Source: Microbacteriaceae bacterium (GTDB lineage Bacteria > Actinomycetota > Actinomycetes > Actinomycetales > Microbacteriaceae). From it: DNA of 64,000 nucleotides. The notes beneath the pieces were generated by a model that did not search any database, was not told the origin of the DNA, and saw only the letters and a program-made list of their open reading frames with translations. The translations under genes were made by a program, and so were the position numbers. The stretch spans positions 558,001 through 622,000 of the forward strand of contig JAHBTA010000001.1 of the NCBI GenBank assembly GCA_019638805.1, given 5' to 3'. Position 1 is the stretch's first letter. The number at the start of each line of letters is the position of its first letter. Positions 23,141-32,124 of the stretch are shown one piece after another.

Positions 23141-24433
23141 TCAGCCGATGCGGTCGGCGATGAGCGGGCCGCCGTCCTCGACGGGGGAGACCTCGTCGCC
23201 GATGCGGTAGGCGCCCTCGAGAGCCTCGATGGCCCGCTCGAAGCGCGCGGGGTCGTCCGTGGCCAGGGTGAAGAGCGGATCGCCCTTCGTCACCGCGTCG
23301 CCGGGCTTGACGTGCAGGTCGATGCCCGCGGCGTGATGCACCGGGTCCTCCTTGCGCGCCCGCCCTGCGCCCAGACGCCAGGCCGCGATCCCGAAGGGCA
23401 GCGCCTCCTGCGTGACCAGGATGCCGTCCCGGTCAGCGCTGACGACCTGCGTCTCCTTCGGGGACGGCAGCGCCGCGTCCGGGTCGCCGCCCTGGGCGGA
23501 GATCATGGCGCGCCAGGTGTCCATCGCCTGCCCGCCCGCGAGGTGACCCTCGACGTCGGCGTCGGGCATCCCGGCGAGGTCGAGCATCTCGCGCGCGAGC
23601 GCGAGGGTCAGCTCGACCACGTCCGCGGGGCCCCCGCCGGCCAGCACCTCGACCGATTCGCGCACCTCGTTGGCGTTGCCGATCGCGAGACCGAGCGGCA
23701 CGTTCATGTTGGTCAGCAGGGCGCGGGTGGCGACCCCGGCATCCTGCCCGAGGCGCACCATGGTCTCGGCGAGCTCGCGCGCCTTCGCGGGGTCGCGCAT
23801 GAACGCGCCCGAGCCGAACTTCACGTCGAGCACGAGCGCCGCCGTGCCCTCGGCGATCTTCTTGCTCATGATGCTCGAGGCGATGAGCGGGATCGACTCC
23901 ACCGTGCCGGTGATGTCGCGCAGGGCGTAGAGCTTGCCGTCGGCGGGAGCCAGGCCGGAGCCGGCCGCGCAGATCACGGCGCCCACGGCATCCAGTTGCG
24001 CCATGAACTCGTCGTTGCTGAGCTGGGCGCGCCAGCCCGGGATCGACTCGAGCTTGTCGAGCGTGCCCCCGGTGTGCCCGAGGCCGCGACCGGAGAGCTG
24101 CGGCACCGCGACCCCGAAGGAGGCCACCAGCGGCGCCAGCGGCAGGGTGATCTTGTCGCCCACTCCCCCGGTGGAGTGCTTGTCGGTGGTCCTCTTGGAC
24201 AGCCCCGAGAAGTCCAGCCGCTCGCCCGTGGCGATCATCGCCATGGTGAGGTCGCGGATCTCGTCGCGCGACATCCCGTTGAGCAGGATCGCCATGGTCA
24301 TGGCCGACATCTGCTCGTCGGCGATCACCCCGCGCGTGTAGGCGTCGACGAGCCAGTCGATCTGCTCGGTGGTCAGGATGCCGTGGTCGCGCTTGGTCTT
24401 GATCAGATCGACCGCGTCGAAGGCCTCAATCAC
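23141..24433 (-). CDS. deoA: Thymidine phosphorylase
   Basis: A 430-residue pyrimidine nucleoside phosphorylase. DLIKTKRDHGILTTEQIDWLVD at the start, the phosphate-binding KHSTGGVGDKITLPLAPL (about residues 85-103), SGRGLGHTGGTLDKLES and VLDVKFGSGAFM are all present, and the C-terminal domain ends with PGDAVTKGDPLFTLATDD. It splits thymidine and deoxyuridine with phosphate. It overlaps cdd by eight bases and is the last gene of the nucleoside import operon that begins with the BMP lipoprotein. Confidence 0.94.
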   Translation of the reverse strand: MIEAFDAVDLIKTKRDHGILTTEQIDWLVDAYTRGVIADEQMSAMTMAILLNGMSRDEIRDLTMAMIATGERLDFSGLSKRTTDKHSTGGVGDKITLPLAPLVASFGVAVPQLSGRGLGHTGGTLDKLESIPGWRAQLSNDEFMAQLDAVGAVICAAGSGLAPADGKLYALRDITGTVESIPLIASSIMSKKIAEGTAALVLDVKFGSGAFMRDPAKARELAETMVRLGQDAGVATRALLTNMNVPLGLAIGNANEVRESVEVLAGGGPADVVELTLALAREMLDLAGMPDADVEGHLAGGQAMDTWRAMISAQGGDPDAALPSPKETQVVSADRDGILVTQEALPFGIAAWRLGAGRARKEDPVHHAAGIDLHVKPGDAVTKGDPLFTLATDDPARFERAIEALEGAYRIGDEVSPVEDGGPLIADRIG

Positions 24434-24830
24434 CGGCGTACTCCGCCAGCGTGCGCGGGCCGAAGGCGTCGGGGATCACCTCGTCGATGGTCTTGATGCC
24501 CGACACGGTGTCCAGCAGCATGCCCTCGGCCGAGTGCTCGTACAGCAGCTGCCGGCATCGACCGCAGGGCATGAGCGCGTTGCCGTGCCCGTCGACGCAG
24601 GTGAACGCGACGAGCTTGCCGCCGCCGGTCATGTGCAGGGCGGACACGAGCGAGCACTCCGCGCACAGGCCGATCCCGTAGGACGCGTTCTCGACGTTGG
24701 CCCCGGTCAGCACCCGGCCGTCGTCGGCGATGGCGGCGACGCCCACCGGGAAGTTCGAGTACGGCGAGTACGAATGCGTCAGAGCCTCCCGCGCGTGGGC
24801 GCGCAGGGACTCCCAGTCGATGTCGGTCAT
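24426..24830 (-). CDS. cdd: Cytidine deaminase
   Basis: A 134-residue homotetrameric-type cytidine deaminase. The zinc ligands and catalytic Glu lie in GLCAECSLVSAL and LMPCGRCRQLLYE; YSPYSNFPVGVAA and GANVENASYG are also conserved. ATG 24830 is preceded by GGAGGG; a longer frame upstream lacks a ribosome site and would run into the permease. It turns cytidine and deoxycytidine into uridine forms for deoA. It sits directly after the importer permeases. Confidence 0.94.
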   Translation of the reverse strand: MTDIDWESLRAHAREALTHSYSPYSNFPVGVAAIADDGRVLTGANVENASYGIGLCAECSLVSALHMTGGGKLVAFTCVDGHGNALMPCGRCRQLLYEHSAEGMLLDTVSGIKTIDEVIPDAFGPRTLAEYAGD

Positions 24831-24840
24831 GTTGGCCCTC

Positions 24841-26133
24841 CTAGGACTTGATATAGGGCTTGCCATCCGCGGCCGGGGCGCGCGAGACGCCGACCAGGCC
24901 GGCGACCGCGAAGATCGTCACCACGTACGGCAGCATGAGCATGAACTCGCTCGGCACGGGCGAACCGATGATGCCGAGAACGCTCTGCAGGTTGGTCGCG
25001 AATCCGAAGAGCAGGGCGGCGAGCGTGGCCCGCAGTGGATGCCACTGTCCGAAGATGACGGCGGCGAGGGCGATGAAGCCCAGGCCGTTGGTCATCTCCT
25101 TGTTGAACGAACTCACCGAGTCGAGCGTGAAGTACGCGCCGCCCATGCCCGCGATCGCGCCGGCCAGCGCGACCGTCCAGAACCGAGTGCGGTTGACGTT
25201 GATGCCCACGGTGTCGGCGGCGGTCGGGTGCTCGCCGACCGCGCGCACCCGCAGACCCCAGCGCGTCTTGTACAGCCCGAACCAGACCATGAACACCGCG
25301 AAGTACATGAGGTACACGATGATCGTCTGGCGGAAGAACACCGGCCCGATGATCGGGATCTCGGACAGGCCCGGGATCGGGATCTGCGGGAACCGGTCGG
25401 TCGAGTTGAACAGCTGCGAGTTCGAGGTCAGCACCTTCGAGTACAGGAAGCTGGTCAGACCGGCCACCAGGACGTTGAGCACGACACCGACGATGACCTG
25501 ATCCACGATGTAGCGGATCGCGAACACCGCGAGCACGAAGGCCACCAGCACGGCGCCCGCCATGGCGGCCAGCAGGCCGAGGACCGGCTGGTTGGTGATC
25601 GAGCCGACGAAGGCGGCCGAGAACGCGCCCAGCAGCAGTTGACCCTCGATAGCGACGTTGACCACGCCTGCGCGCTCGCCGATGACGCCGCCGAGCGCGC
25701 CGAAAATGATCGGCGTGCTGAGCGCGAGGGTGCCGACGAGCAGGCCGGGCACCTGCACCGGGCGCTCGCCCGACGAGGCCCAGGCCAGGAACGCGACGAG
25801 GAACAGCACGCCGAACACCGCGAGCAGCCACAGCGGCACCCGCCCCCGCGCACCGCGCGCCGCGTACAGGTGCGCGAGCACGGCGAGCGCCACGAGCAGG
25901 ACGGCGATAACCGTCACGATCACGACCGAGGGCGCCGACAGCGGCGGGAGCTGGATCGCGTCGCTGCCGGTCGACAGCATGAACACGCTGTCCCCGGGTC
26001 GCGGGGCGAGGAACGCGAGCACGAGCGCGACGACGGCGAACACGTCCAGCGCGATGGGCGCCTTGAGGTCGCGGCGGATCGCCGTCTCGTGCGTGATGGG
26101 CGCCGTCGAGGGCGTCACGGCGGTGGCGCTCAC
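24841..26133 (-). CDS. Nucleoside ABC importer permease 2 (BPD_transp_2 family)
   Basis: A 430-residue permease with about ten hydrophobic segments. The segment TLALSTPIIFGALGGVIGERAGVVNVAIEGQLLLGAF is the family hallmark, and GINVNRTRFWTVALAGAIAGMGGAYF follows. An N-terminal extension of about 40 residues precedes the first segment. GTG 26133 overlaps the stop of the other permease (GTGA); a much longer open frame upstream is antisense-shadow sequence of that permease. It forms the channel with permease 1 and the ATPase at 27458, and the lipoprotein at 29127 delivers the substrate. Confidence 0.9.
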   Translation of the reverse strand: MSATAVTPSTAPITHETAIRRDLKAPIALDVFAVVALVLAFLAPRPGDSVFMLSTGSDAIQLPPLSAPSVVIVTVIAVLLVALAVLAHLYAARGARGRVPLWLLAVFGVLFLVAFLAWASSGERPVQVPGLLVGTLALSTPIIFGALGGVIGERAGVVNVAIEGQLLLGAFSAAFVGSITNQPVLGLLAAMAGAVLVAFVLAVFAIRYIVDQVIVGVVLNVLVAGLTSFLYSKVLTSNSQLFNSTDRFPQIPIPGLSEIPIIGPVFFRQTIIVYLMYFAVFMVWFGLYKTRWGLRVRAVGEHPTAADTVGINVNRTRFWTVALAGAIAGMGGAYFTLDSVSSFNKEMTNGLGFIALAAVIFGQWHPLRATLAALLFGFATNLQSVLGIIGSPVPSEFMLMLPYVVTIFAVAGLVGVSRAPAADGKPYIKS

Positions 26134-27461
26134 TTGGTCACCACCTTCGGCGTGCGGCCGGCTCGTCGCAGGATCGGGATGCCCCGTGGCGTGGGCAGCC
26201 GGAACACGGTGCGCACGAGCGGCGGCGCCGCGATGAGCAGCACGATGACCGACTGGACCACCAGGATGATGTCGATCGGGATGCCCTGCGAGGCCTGCAT
26301 GGTGTAGCCGCCCGCCTTCAGGGCACCGAACAGGATGCCGCTGAAGAACACTCCCCAGGGCCGGGAACGACCCAGCAGCGCGACCGTGATGGCGTCGAAG
26401 CCGATGCCGGCATCCACGCCCGCGGAGAACCCGGAGGTCGTGGTGCCGAGCACCTGGGACGCGCCGGCCAGGCCGACCAGGCCGCCCGCGATGACCATCG
26501 ACATGATGTAGACCATCGGCACGCTGATGCCGGCCACGCGGGCCGCGTGCGGGTTCTCGCCCACGGCACGGAACTGGAAGCCCATGGCCGAGCGGTTGAG
26601 CAGGTACCACAGGAAGATCGTCGCGAGGATGACCAGGATGAAGCCGAAGTGCAGGCGGTAGGTGCCCACGCCCAGCAGATCGGACAGCGTCGGCATGACC
26701 GCGGTCTTGAGCGCGGGCGGCGACTTCGGGTTGTTGGAGCCGGGCGCCTGCAGCGCGCCGGGGGTGCGCAGCAGGAACGACACCAGATAGAACGCGACGT
26801 AGTTGAGCATGATCGTGACGATGACCTCGTGCGCACCCGTGCGCGCCTTGAGGAAACCGGCGATGCCCGCCCAGAGCGCCCCACCCGCGATCGCGCCGAC
26901 GACGCACACCAGCATGTGCAGGAAGAACGGCATCGGGAAGGACCAGCTGATCCAGCCGGCGACGGCCGCCGCGATGATGATCTGGCCCCGGCCACCGATG
27001 TTGAACAGGCCGACCCGGAAGCCGAGCGCGACGCCGAGCCCGGCCGCGATGAGCGGAGTGGCGAAGGTCAGGGTCTCGGTGAGCGGCTTGATCTGGTCGA
27101 CGAAGCTGTCGCGCTTCCAGTTGAAGATCGCGCCCTGGAACAGGGCCGAGTACGCCCCGCCGATCGCGCGGGCCAGCGCCGCGAACGTGTCGCCCGGGCG
27201 GGAGAAGAAGTACCCCGCCGCGGTCTGGACGTCCTCGTCCGTGAAGACGATCAGGATGCTGCCCACCAGCAGGGCGAGCACGATCGCCAACACCGAGACC
27301 ACGGCGTTGCCGCCCATGATCTCGCGGATGATCTGGTTGGTCTTGGGCGCCTCGGGCACCGTGCTCTCGGGCACCGTGCTCTCGGGCGCGGTGCTGTCGG
27401 GCGCCGTGCTCTCGGGCTCGGGCGTCGTCTCGGACGCCTTCGGCTCGGACTTCTCGCTCAC
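26130..27461 (-). CDS. Nucleoside ABC importer permease 1 (BPD_transp_2 family)
   Basis: A 443-residue permease. It starts with a hydrophilic cytosolic tail of about 45 residues made of five-residue repeats rich in Pro, Glu, Ser and Thr, then about ten membrane segments with GLGVALGFRVGLFNIGGRGQIIIAAA and GENPHAARVAGISVPMVYIMSMVIAGGLVGLAGA, typical of guanosine/nucleoside permeases. Its GTG start overlaps the ATPase stop by four bases and its stop overlaps the start of permease 2, so the four genes are tightly coupled. The repeat tail is unusual and its length may vary between strains. Confidence 0.9.
   Translation of the reverse strand: MSEKSEPKASETTPEPESTAPDSTAPESTVPESTVPEAPKTNQIIREIMGGNAVVSVLAIVLALLVGSILIVFTDEDVQTAAGYFFSRPGDTFAALARAIGGAYSALFQGAIFNWKRDSFVDQIKPLTETLTFATPLIAAGLGVALGFRVGLFNIGGRGQIIIAAAVAGWISWSFPMPFFLHMLVCVVGAIAGGALWAGIAGFLKARTGAHEVIVTIMLNYVAFYLVSFLLRTPGALQAPGSNNPKSPPALKTAVMPTLSDLLGVGTYRLHFGFILVILATIFLWYLLNRSAMGFQFRAVGENPHAARVAGISVPMVYIMSMVIAGGLVGLAGASQVLGTTTSGFSAGVDAGIGFDAITVALLGRSRPWGVFFSGILFGALKAGGYTMQASQGIPIDIILVVQSVIVLLIAAPPLVRTVFRLPTPRGIPILRRAGRTPKVVTK
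27351..27410 (-). repeat. Four tandem 15-base units in the permease N-terminal tail
   Basis: Units of the type CTCGGGCACCGTGCT, the first two identical and the others with one or three changes, encode the Ser-Thr-Val-Pro-Glu-like pentapeptide repeat at the start of permease 1. Confidence 0.8.
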
Positions 27462-28972
27462 GCCGCCACCCCCTCGGGCACCTCGCCGGCCATCATGAGG
27501 CCGAGCACGTTGCGGGGCGTGTCACCGGGGACGATGCCCACGATGCCGCCCCGGTACATGACCGCGATGCGGTCGGCCAGCGCGACCACCTCGTCGAGCT
27601 CGGTCGACACCACGATGACCGGAACCCCGGCGTCGCGCGCCGCGACGATGCGGGTGTGCACGAACTCGATGGATCCGACGTCGAGACCGCGCGTGGGCTG
27701 GGCCGCCAGGAACAGCCGCAGGTCGCGGCTCAACTCGCGCGCCAGGACCGCCTTCTGCTGGTTGCCGCCCGAGAGCTGACCGGCCCGGGTCTCGATGCCC
27801 TGGGCTCGGATGTCGAACTCGACGATCTTCTCCTCCGCGAAGTTCGCCAGGTCGTCCAGTTGCACGGTGCCGTACTTGACGAATGGCGGGCCGCTCGTGC
27901 GGTCCAGCATGAGGTTCTCGGCAATGGTGAACCCGGCGAGCAGGCCGTCCTCGGTCCGGTCCTCCGGGACGAAGCCGACCCCGGCATCCAGCACGAAGCG
28001 GGGGCTCCGGCCCACCAGTTCGCGCCCGTCCAGGGTGATCGACCCCTCGACCCGGGCCTGCAGACCCATGATCGCCTCGGTCAACTCGGTCTGCCCGTTG
28101 CCCTGCACTCCCGCGATCGCGAGGATCTCGCCGCGGTGCACGGTGAAATCGATGTGCGAGACGACGTACTGGCTGCGGTGGTCGATGACCGACAGGTCCT
28201 TGACGACGAGCGCGGCCTCGCCCGGCTTTGCCGGGCCCTTCTCGACCGTGAGGTCCACCGCGCGGCCCACCATCATGGACGCCAGCTCGGTGTTGGTCGC
28301 GGTGGGCTTGGCCTGCCCCACCACCTTCCCCAGCCGGATGACCGTGATCTTGTCGGCCACCTCGCGCACCTCGCGCAGCTTGTGCGTGATGAACACGATC
28401 GCGGTGCCCTCGTCCTTGAGCTGGCGCATGATGGCCATGAGCTCGTCGGTCTCCTGCGGGGTCAGAACCGCGGTCGGTTCGTCGAAGACGAGAACCTTCG
28501 CGTCGCGGGACAGCGCCTTGATGATCTCGACGCGCTGCTGCACGCCGACCGGCAGGTCCTCGATGAGGGCGTCCGGGTCGAGATCGAAACCGAAGCGCGC
28601 CGAGATGTCGCGCACCTTCTGCCTGGCCGCCTCGAGATCCAGGCGACCGCCCGGCTTGGTCGGCTCGTTGCCGAGCATGACGTTCTCGGCGACCGTGAAG
28701 ACCGGGATGAGCATGAAGTGCTGGTGCACCATGCCGATCCCGGCATCCATCGCGTCGCCCGGTCCAGCGAAATGCTGCACCTTGTCGTCGAGGAGGATCT
28801 CGCCCTCGTCGGCCTGGTAGAGGCCGTAGAGCACGTTCATGAGGGTGGACTTGCCGGCGCCGTTCTCGCCCAAAAGGGAGTGGATCTCTCCGGCCTCCAC
28901 GATGAGGTCGATGTGATCGTTCGCGACGAGAGCGCCGAACCGCTTGGTGATGCCGCGGAGTTCGAGCTTCAT
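27458..28972 (-). CDS. Nucleoside ABC importer ATPase (tandem nucleotide-binding domains)
   Basis: A 504-residue protein with two ATPase halves, as in RbsA and the BmpB/NupO-type nucleoside importers. The first half has the Walker A loop LLGENGAGKSTLMNVLYGL, a signature near PVGVQQRVEIIKAL and Walker B KVLVFDEPTAVLTPQE. The second half has a degenerate Walker A (IAGVQGNGQTELTEAI) and the signature QLSGGNQQKAVLARELS. It energises the two permeases that follow with four-base overlaps. The start has a TAGATT box six bases upstream, giving it its own promoter after the hairpin that ends the lipoprotein message. Confidence 0.93.
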   Translation of the reverse strand: MKLELRGITKRFGALVANDHIDLIVEAGEIHSLLGENGAGKSTLMNVLYGLYQADEGEILLDDKVQHFAGPGDAMDAGIGMVHQHFMLIPVFTVAENVMLGNEPTKPGGRLDLEAARQKVRDISARFGFDLDPDALIEDLPVGVQQRVEIIKALSRDAKVLVFDEPTAVLTPQETDELMAIMRQLKDEGTAIVFITHKLREVREVADKITVIRLGKVVGQAKPTATNTELASMMVGRAVDLTVEKGPAKPGEAALVVKDLSVIDHRSQYVVSHIDFTVHRGEILAIAGVQGNGQTELTEAIMGLQARVEGSITLDGRELVGRSPRFVLDAGVGFVPEDRTEDGLLAGFTIAENLMLDRTSGPPFVKYGTVQLDDLANFAEEKIVEFDIRAQGIETRAGQLSGGNQQKAVLARELSRDLRLFLAAQPTRGLDVGSIEFVHTRIVAARDAGVPVIVVSTELDEVVALADRIAVMYRGGIVGIVPGDTPRNVLGLMMAGEVPEGVAA

Positions 28973-28978
28973 TAGGTC

Positions 28979-28984
28979 AATCTA
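28979..28984 (-). promoter_or_regulatory. -10 box of the importer ATPase gene
   Basis: TAGATT on the minus strand ends six bases before ATG 28972. Confidence 0.5.
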
Positions 28985-29075
28985 TGGGAGGTCCGGGGGC
29001 GGGAAAAGTTGCCGGTGCTGCGCATCTGAGCGGATTCATGCGAGAACGCGGAACCGGGGGAGGTCGCAACGCGGA

Positions 29076-29103
29076 ACCGGGGAGGCCGTGTGGCCTCCCC
29101 GGT
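29076..29103 (-). terminator. Hairpin between lipoprotein and ATPase genes
   Basis: Perfect 12-base arms ACCGGGGAGGCC and GGCCTCCCCGGT with a four-base loop, 23 bases after the lipoprotein stop. It probably lets the binding protein be made in excess over the membrane parts. Confidence 0.75.
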
Positions 29104-29126
29104 CCGGGTGCTGCGAGTTGCTGCGA

Positions 29127-30227
29127 TTACTTCGGGGTCGACGGCGAGGTGACCTCGACCTCACCCGAGATGATCTTCGCCTTCAGGTCATCCAGCTCGC
29201 CCTGCAGGTCGGCCGGAACCTTCGAGGAGAAGTCGTGGAACGGGGCGAGCCCCACACCACCGTTCTCGAGCGTGCCCACGTACGGGGTGTTGTCGAAGTC
29301 GCCACCGGCGGCGGCCACCACGACGTCGTGCACGCCAGCGTCGACGCCCTTCATCACCGAGGTGAGGAGGAGGTCGGCGACCGTCGGGTCGGTGTTGTAC
29401 ACGTCGGCGTCCACACCGATGAGGGCGATGTCGCCGCCCTTGTCACGGATCGCCTCGGCGGCCGACTGGTAGATCGGGCCACCCACGGGCAGGATCACGT
29501 CGGCGTTCTGGTCGAGCAGACCCTGCGCAGCCGTCTTGGCCTCGACACCGGCGGCGAAGCCACCCGTGAAGGTACCGGTCTGGCCGGCCTTGTCCCACCC
29601 GATGGCCTGGACGTTGGTGCCCTTGACCTCGTTGTAGTACGCGACGCCGTCCACGAAGCCGTCCATGAAGATCGTCACGGGCGGGATCGGGATGCCGCCG
29701 AAGGTGCCGACGACGCCGGTCTTCGAGTAGGCGGCAGCCGCGTAGCCCGCGAGGAACGCGGCCTGAGCGGTGTCGAACAGGATCGGCTTGCCGTTGCTGA
29801 CGTCGGGCTTGCCGTCGGAGTCGGCGTCCAGGCCGTCGTCGACGATCGCGAACTCGACGTCCGGGTTGGCGGCGGCGGCCTCGTTGGTCGCGGACGAGAG
29901 CAGGAAGCCGACCGTCACGATCAGGTTGCAGCCCTCACCGATCTGCGCCTCGATGTTCGGGGCGAAGTCGTCCTCGCTGGCCGACTCGACCGAGTTGCTC
30001 TTGGCGCCGATCTCGGCCACCGCGTCCTCGAGGCCCTTGAGGCCGAGCTCGTTGAACGAGTGGTCGTCGAAGCCGCCGGAGTCGGAGACCATGCAGGCGA
30101 GGAAGTCGGTGGTCTCGCCGCCCTCCCCCTCGTCGGTCGGGGCAGCGGCGCAACCGGTGAGCACGAGCGCGCTCGCGCCGATGGTTGCGAGGCCGGCGAG
30201 AGCGGCCTTGCGAGTAGTGAATCTCAC
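29127..30227 (-). CDS. BMP-family nucleoside-binding lipoprotein
   Basis: A 366-residue lipoprotein. A basic start (VRFTTRKAALAGL), hydrophobic stretch and lipobox ALVLTGC with Cys at residue 26 mark export and lipid anchoring. The mature part follows the PnrA/BMP fold: ACMVSDSGGFDDHSFNELGLKGLEDA, IVTVGFLL, FAIVDDGL, AAFLAGYAAAAYSKTGVVGTFGG and FTGGFAAG. PnrA-type proteins bind purine nucleosides. GTG 30227 is chosen because GGAGGAC precedes it. It is the first gene of the importer operon that also holds cdd and deoA. Confidence 0.92.
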   Translation of the reverse strand: MRFTTRKAALAGLATIGASALVLTGCAAAPTDEGEGGETTDFLACMVSDSGGFDDHSFNELGLKGLEDAVAEIGAKSNSVESASEDDFAPNIEAQIGEGCNLIVTVGFLLSSATNEAAAANPDVEFAIVDDGLDADSDGKPDVSNGKPILFDTAQAAFLAGYAAAAYSKTGVVGTFGGIPIPPVTIFMDGFVDGVAYYNEVKGTNVQAIGWDKAGQTGTFTGGFAAGVEAKTAAQGLLDQNADVILPVGGPIYQSAAEAIRDKGGDIALIGVDADVYNTDPTVADLLLTSVMKGVDAGVHDVVVAAAGGDFDNTPYVGTLENGGVGLAPFHDFSSKVPADLQGELDDLKAKIISGEVEVTSPSTPK

Positions 30228-30276
30228 TGTGTCCTCCAAGATCACGCAGCGGCAGGATGCCGCGCGAATTGGCACA

Positions 30277-30282
30277 ACGTTA
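30277..30282 (-). promoter_or_regulatory. Possible -10 box of the nucleoside importer operon
   Basis: TAACGT on the minus strand about 50 bases before GTG 30227, within an AT-richer patch of the gap. No clear -35 or operator was found. Confidence 0.35.
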
Positions 30283-30380
30283 CCCAATGTGACGCGGCGC
30301 GCCACCCACGGCTCGGGGTCCGTCGCTCAACAGTTACAAAGCGCCAGGTCGCGCGGAAAGGATTCCGAAATGTTCAGCGA

Positions 30381-31514
30381 TCACAGCACGTCGGAGCGCC
30401 CGCTCAGCTTGAGCGCGTCCACCACGCTCTTGACCCGCTGGGCGTTCGCCTTGGTCGTCACGAGCAGGGCGTCCGGGGTGTCGACGACGACGATGTCCTG
30501 CACCCCGACCAGCGAGATGATGCGGTCGGTCTGCCCGACCACGATGCCGCTCGATGCGTCGGCGAGCACGCGGGCGTTCTCCCCGAGGATCACCAGGTCC
30601 GACTTGCGATCGCCGGTCTGCAGCTTGGCGATCGCGGCGAAGTCGCCCACGTCATCCCAGTCGAACGCGCCCGGGATCACGACCAGCCGCCCCGCCGCCG
30701 CCGCCGGTTCGGCGACCGAGTAGTCGATCGCGATCTTGCGAAGGCCCGGCCAGATGCGGTCGACCGCGGGACCGCGCTCCGCCGGGTCGTCCCAGGCGGC
30801 GGCCAGCTCCTCCAGTCCGGCCACGAGCGCCGGCTCCGAGACGCGCATCTGCTCGAGCAGGCGGTCGGCGCGGGCGATGAACATGCCGGCGTTCCATAGG
30901 TATCCGCCCGAGGCGAGGTAGCGCTCGGCGGTCGGTCGGTCGGGCTTCTCGACGAAGCTGCGCACCATACGAGCGTCCGGTGCACCGGGGATGCCGACCC
31001 CGTCACCCGTCTGGATGTAGCCGAACCCGATGGCCGGCTCGCTCGGCGCGATGCCGATGGTCACGATGTACCCGGCGTCGGCGGCGGCGACCGCCTGCCG
31101 GACCGCGGCTCCGAACCCGGCCACATCGCCGATCACATGGTCGGCCGCGAACGAGCCGACGATGACCTCCGGCTCGCGACGGGCGAGGATCGCGGCGGCC
31201 AGTCCGATGGCCGCCGAGGACTCCTTGCCCTCGCTCTCGAGCACGATGTTGGCGTCGGCGAGCTCGGGCAGCTGCTCCTCCACGGCCGCGCGGTGCGCCC
31301 GGCCGGTCACGATCATGACGCGCTGCTCGCCCGAGAGGGGAGCGAGGCGCTCCCAGGTGTCGCGCAGCAGCGTGCGGCCCGAGCCGGTCAGGTCGTGCAG
31401 GAACTTGGGCGCGTCCGCACGCGAGAGCGGCCAGAGCCGGGATCCGATGCCGCCCGCCGGAATGATGCTGTAGAACCGGGGCAGCGGAGCCGAGCCGTCG
31501 CGGGAAGCGCGCAT
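30381..31514 (-). CDS. manC: Mannose-1-phosphate guanylyltransferase
   Basis: A 377-residue nucleotidyltransferase. The N-terminal GTP-binding motif IIPAGGIGSRLWPLSRADAPKFL is at residues 16-38, with SFAADHVIGD and SFVEKPDRPTAERYL in the catalytic domain and SDLVILGENARVLADASSGIVV in the C-terminal beta-helix. It makes GDP-mannose from mannose-1-phosphate and GTP, feeding the polyprenol-phosphate mannose synthase at 2777. ATG 31514 follows TAGGGT with a seven-base gap, so upstream in-frame starts are unlikely. It is divergent from sdhC. Confidence 0.92.
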   Translation of the reverse strand: MRASRDGSAPLPRFYSIIPAGGIGSRLWPLSRADAPKFLHDLTGSGRTLLRDTWERLAPLSGEQRVMIVTGRAHRAAVEEQLPELADANIVLESEGKESSAAIGLAAAILARREPEVIVGSFAADHVIGDVAGFGAAVRQAVAAADAGYIVTIGIAPSEPAIGFGYIQTGDGVGIPGAPDARMVRSFVEKPDRPTAERYLASGGYLWNAGMFIARADRLLEQMRVSEPALVAGLEELAAAWDDPAERGPAVDRIWPGLRKIAIDYSVAEPAAAAGRLVVIPGAFDWDDVGDFAAIAKLQTGDRKSDLVILGENARVLADASSGIVVGQTDRIISLVGVQDIVVVDTPDALLVTTKANAQRVKSVVDALKLSGRSDVL

Positions 31515-31521
31515 GGCGACC

Positions 31522-31527
31522 ACCCTA
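31522..31527 (-). promoter_or_regulatory. -10 box of manC
   Basis: TAGGGT on the minus strand, seven bases before ATG 31514. Confidence 0.6.
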
Positions 31528-31612
31528 TGCGGGCCGACCACGGCATCCACCCGGTATCTCGATGTCGAGCTACCTAAGGTCCTCCTAACCTGCGGGGGGT
31601 GCCGCCCGGTCA

Positions 31613-31618
31613 TAGACT
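31613..31618 (+). promoter_or_regulatory. Possible -10 box of the sdh operon
   Basis: TAGACT about 75 bases before the sdhC start, giving a leader with a GGAGGAG ribosome site. The -35 is not clear. Confidence 0.4.
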
Positions 31619-31692
31619 GCCCTCAGGTCCAGTTGACGTTTCGACCGACGTGCCACCGCGGCGATCGTGACAGGAGTGTAGGAGGAGCATCC

Positions 31693-32124
31693 GTGTCGAG
31701 CCAGGCTGCGCGATCCGGAGCCGCCACCGCGGGCCGGATCCCCGCGCCGAAGCGACCGGCGGGCACGCTGTACCGCGGTCGCGAGGGCATGTGGTCGTGG
31801 GTGCTGCATCGCATCACCGGGACCGCGATCTTCTTCTTCCTCTTGGTGCACATCCTGGACACCTCGCTCATCCGGCTCGACGCCGCGGCGTACGACGCGG
31901 TCATCGGCACCTACAAGACGCCCATCATGGGCCTCGGTGAGCTCGCCCTGGTCGCGGCGATCGGGCTGCACGCCCTCAACGGACTCCGCGTCATCGCGAT
32001 CGACTTCACGCAGTGGGGCGTCAAGCACCAGCGCCTCATGTTCTGGATCGCGATCGCGCTGTGGGTCGTCCTCATGCTCGGCTTCGCCCCCCGCCACCTC
32101 ATGCACGTGTTCGGGGGCGAATGA
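31693..32124 (+). CDS. sdhC: Succinate dehydrogenase cytochrome b556 subunit
   Basis: A 143-residue membrane anchor starting at GTG 31693 after GGAGGAG. Three membrane segments are visible: WVLHRITGTAIFFFLLVHILD, IMGLGELALVAAIGLHALNGLRVI and MFWIAIALWVVLMLGFA. The His in LLVHILD and the one in IGLHALNG are candidate haem ligands. With SdhD it anchors the catalytic subunits and binds menaquinone. First gene of sdhCDAB; its stop overlaps the sdhD start. Confidence 0.92.
   Translation: MSSQAARSGAATAGRIPAPKRPAGTLYRGREGMWSWVLHRITGTAIFFFLLVHILDTSLIRLDAAAYDAVIGTYKTPIMGLGELALVAAIGLHALNGLRVIAIDFTQWGVKHQRLMFWIAIALWVVLMLGFAPRHLMHVFGGE

Noticed and set aside
26134..26907. Long N-terminal extension of the second importer permease
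   Set aside because: The extension overlaps the first permease gene in another frame and is Arg/His/Gly-rich; the GTG at 26133 fits the GTGA coupling seen throughout.
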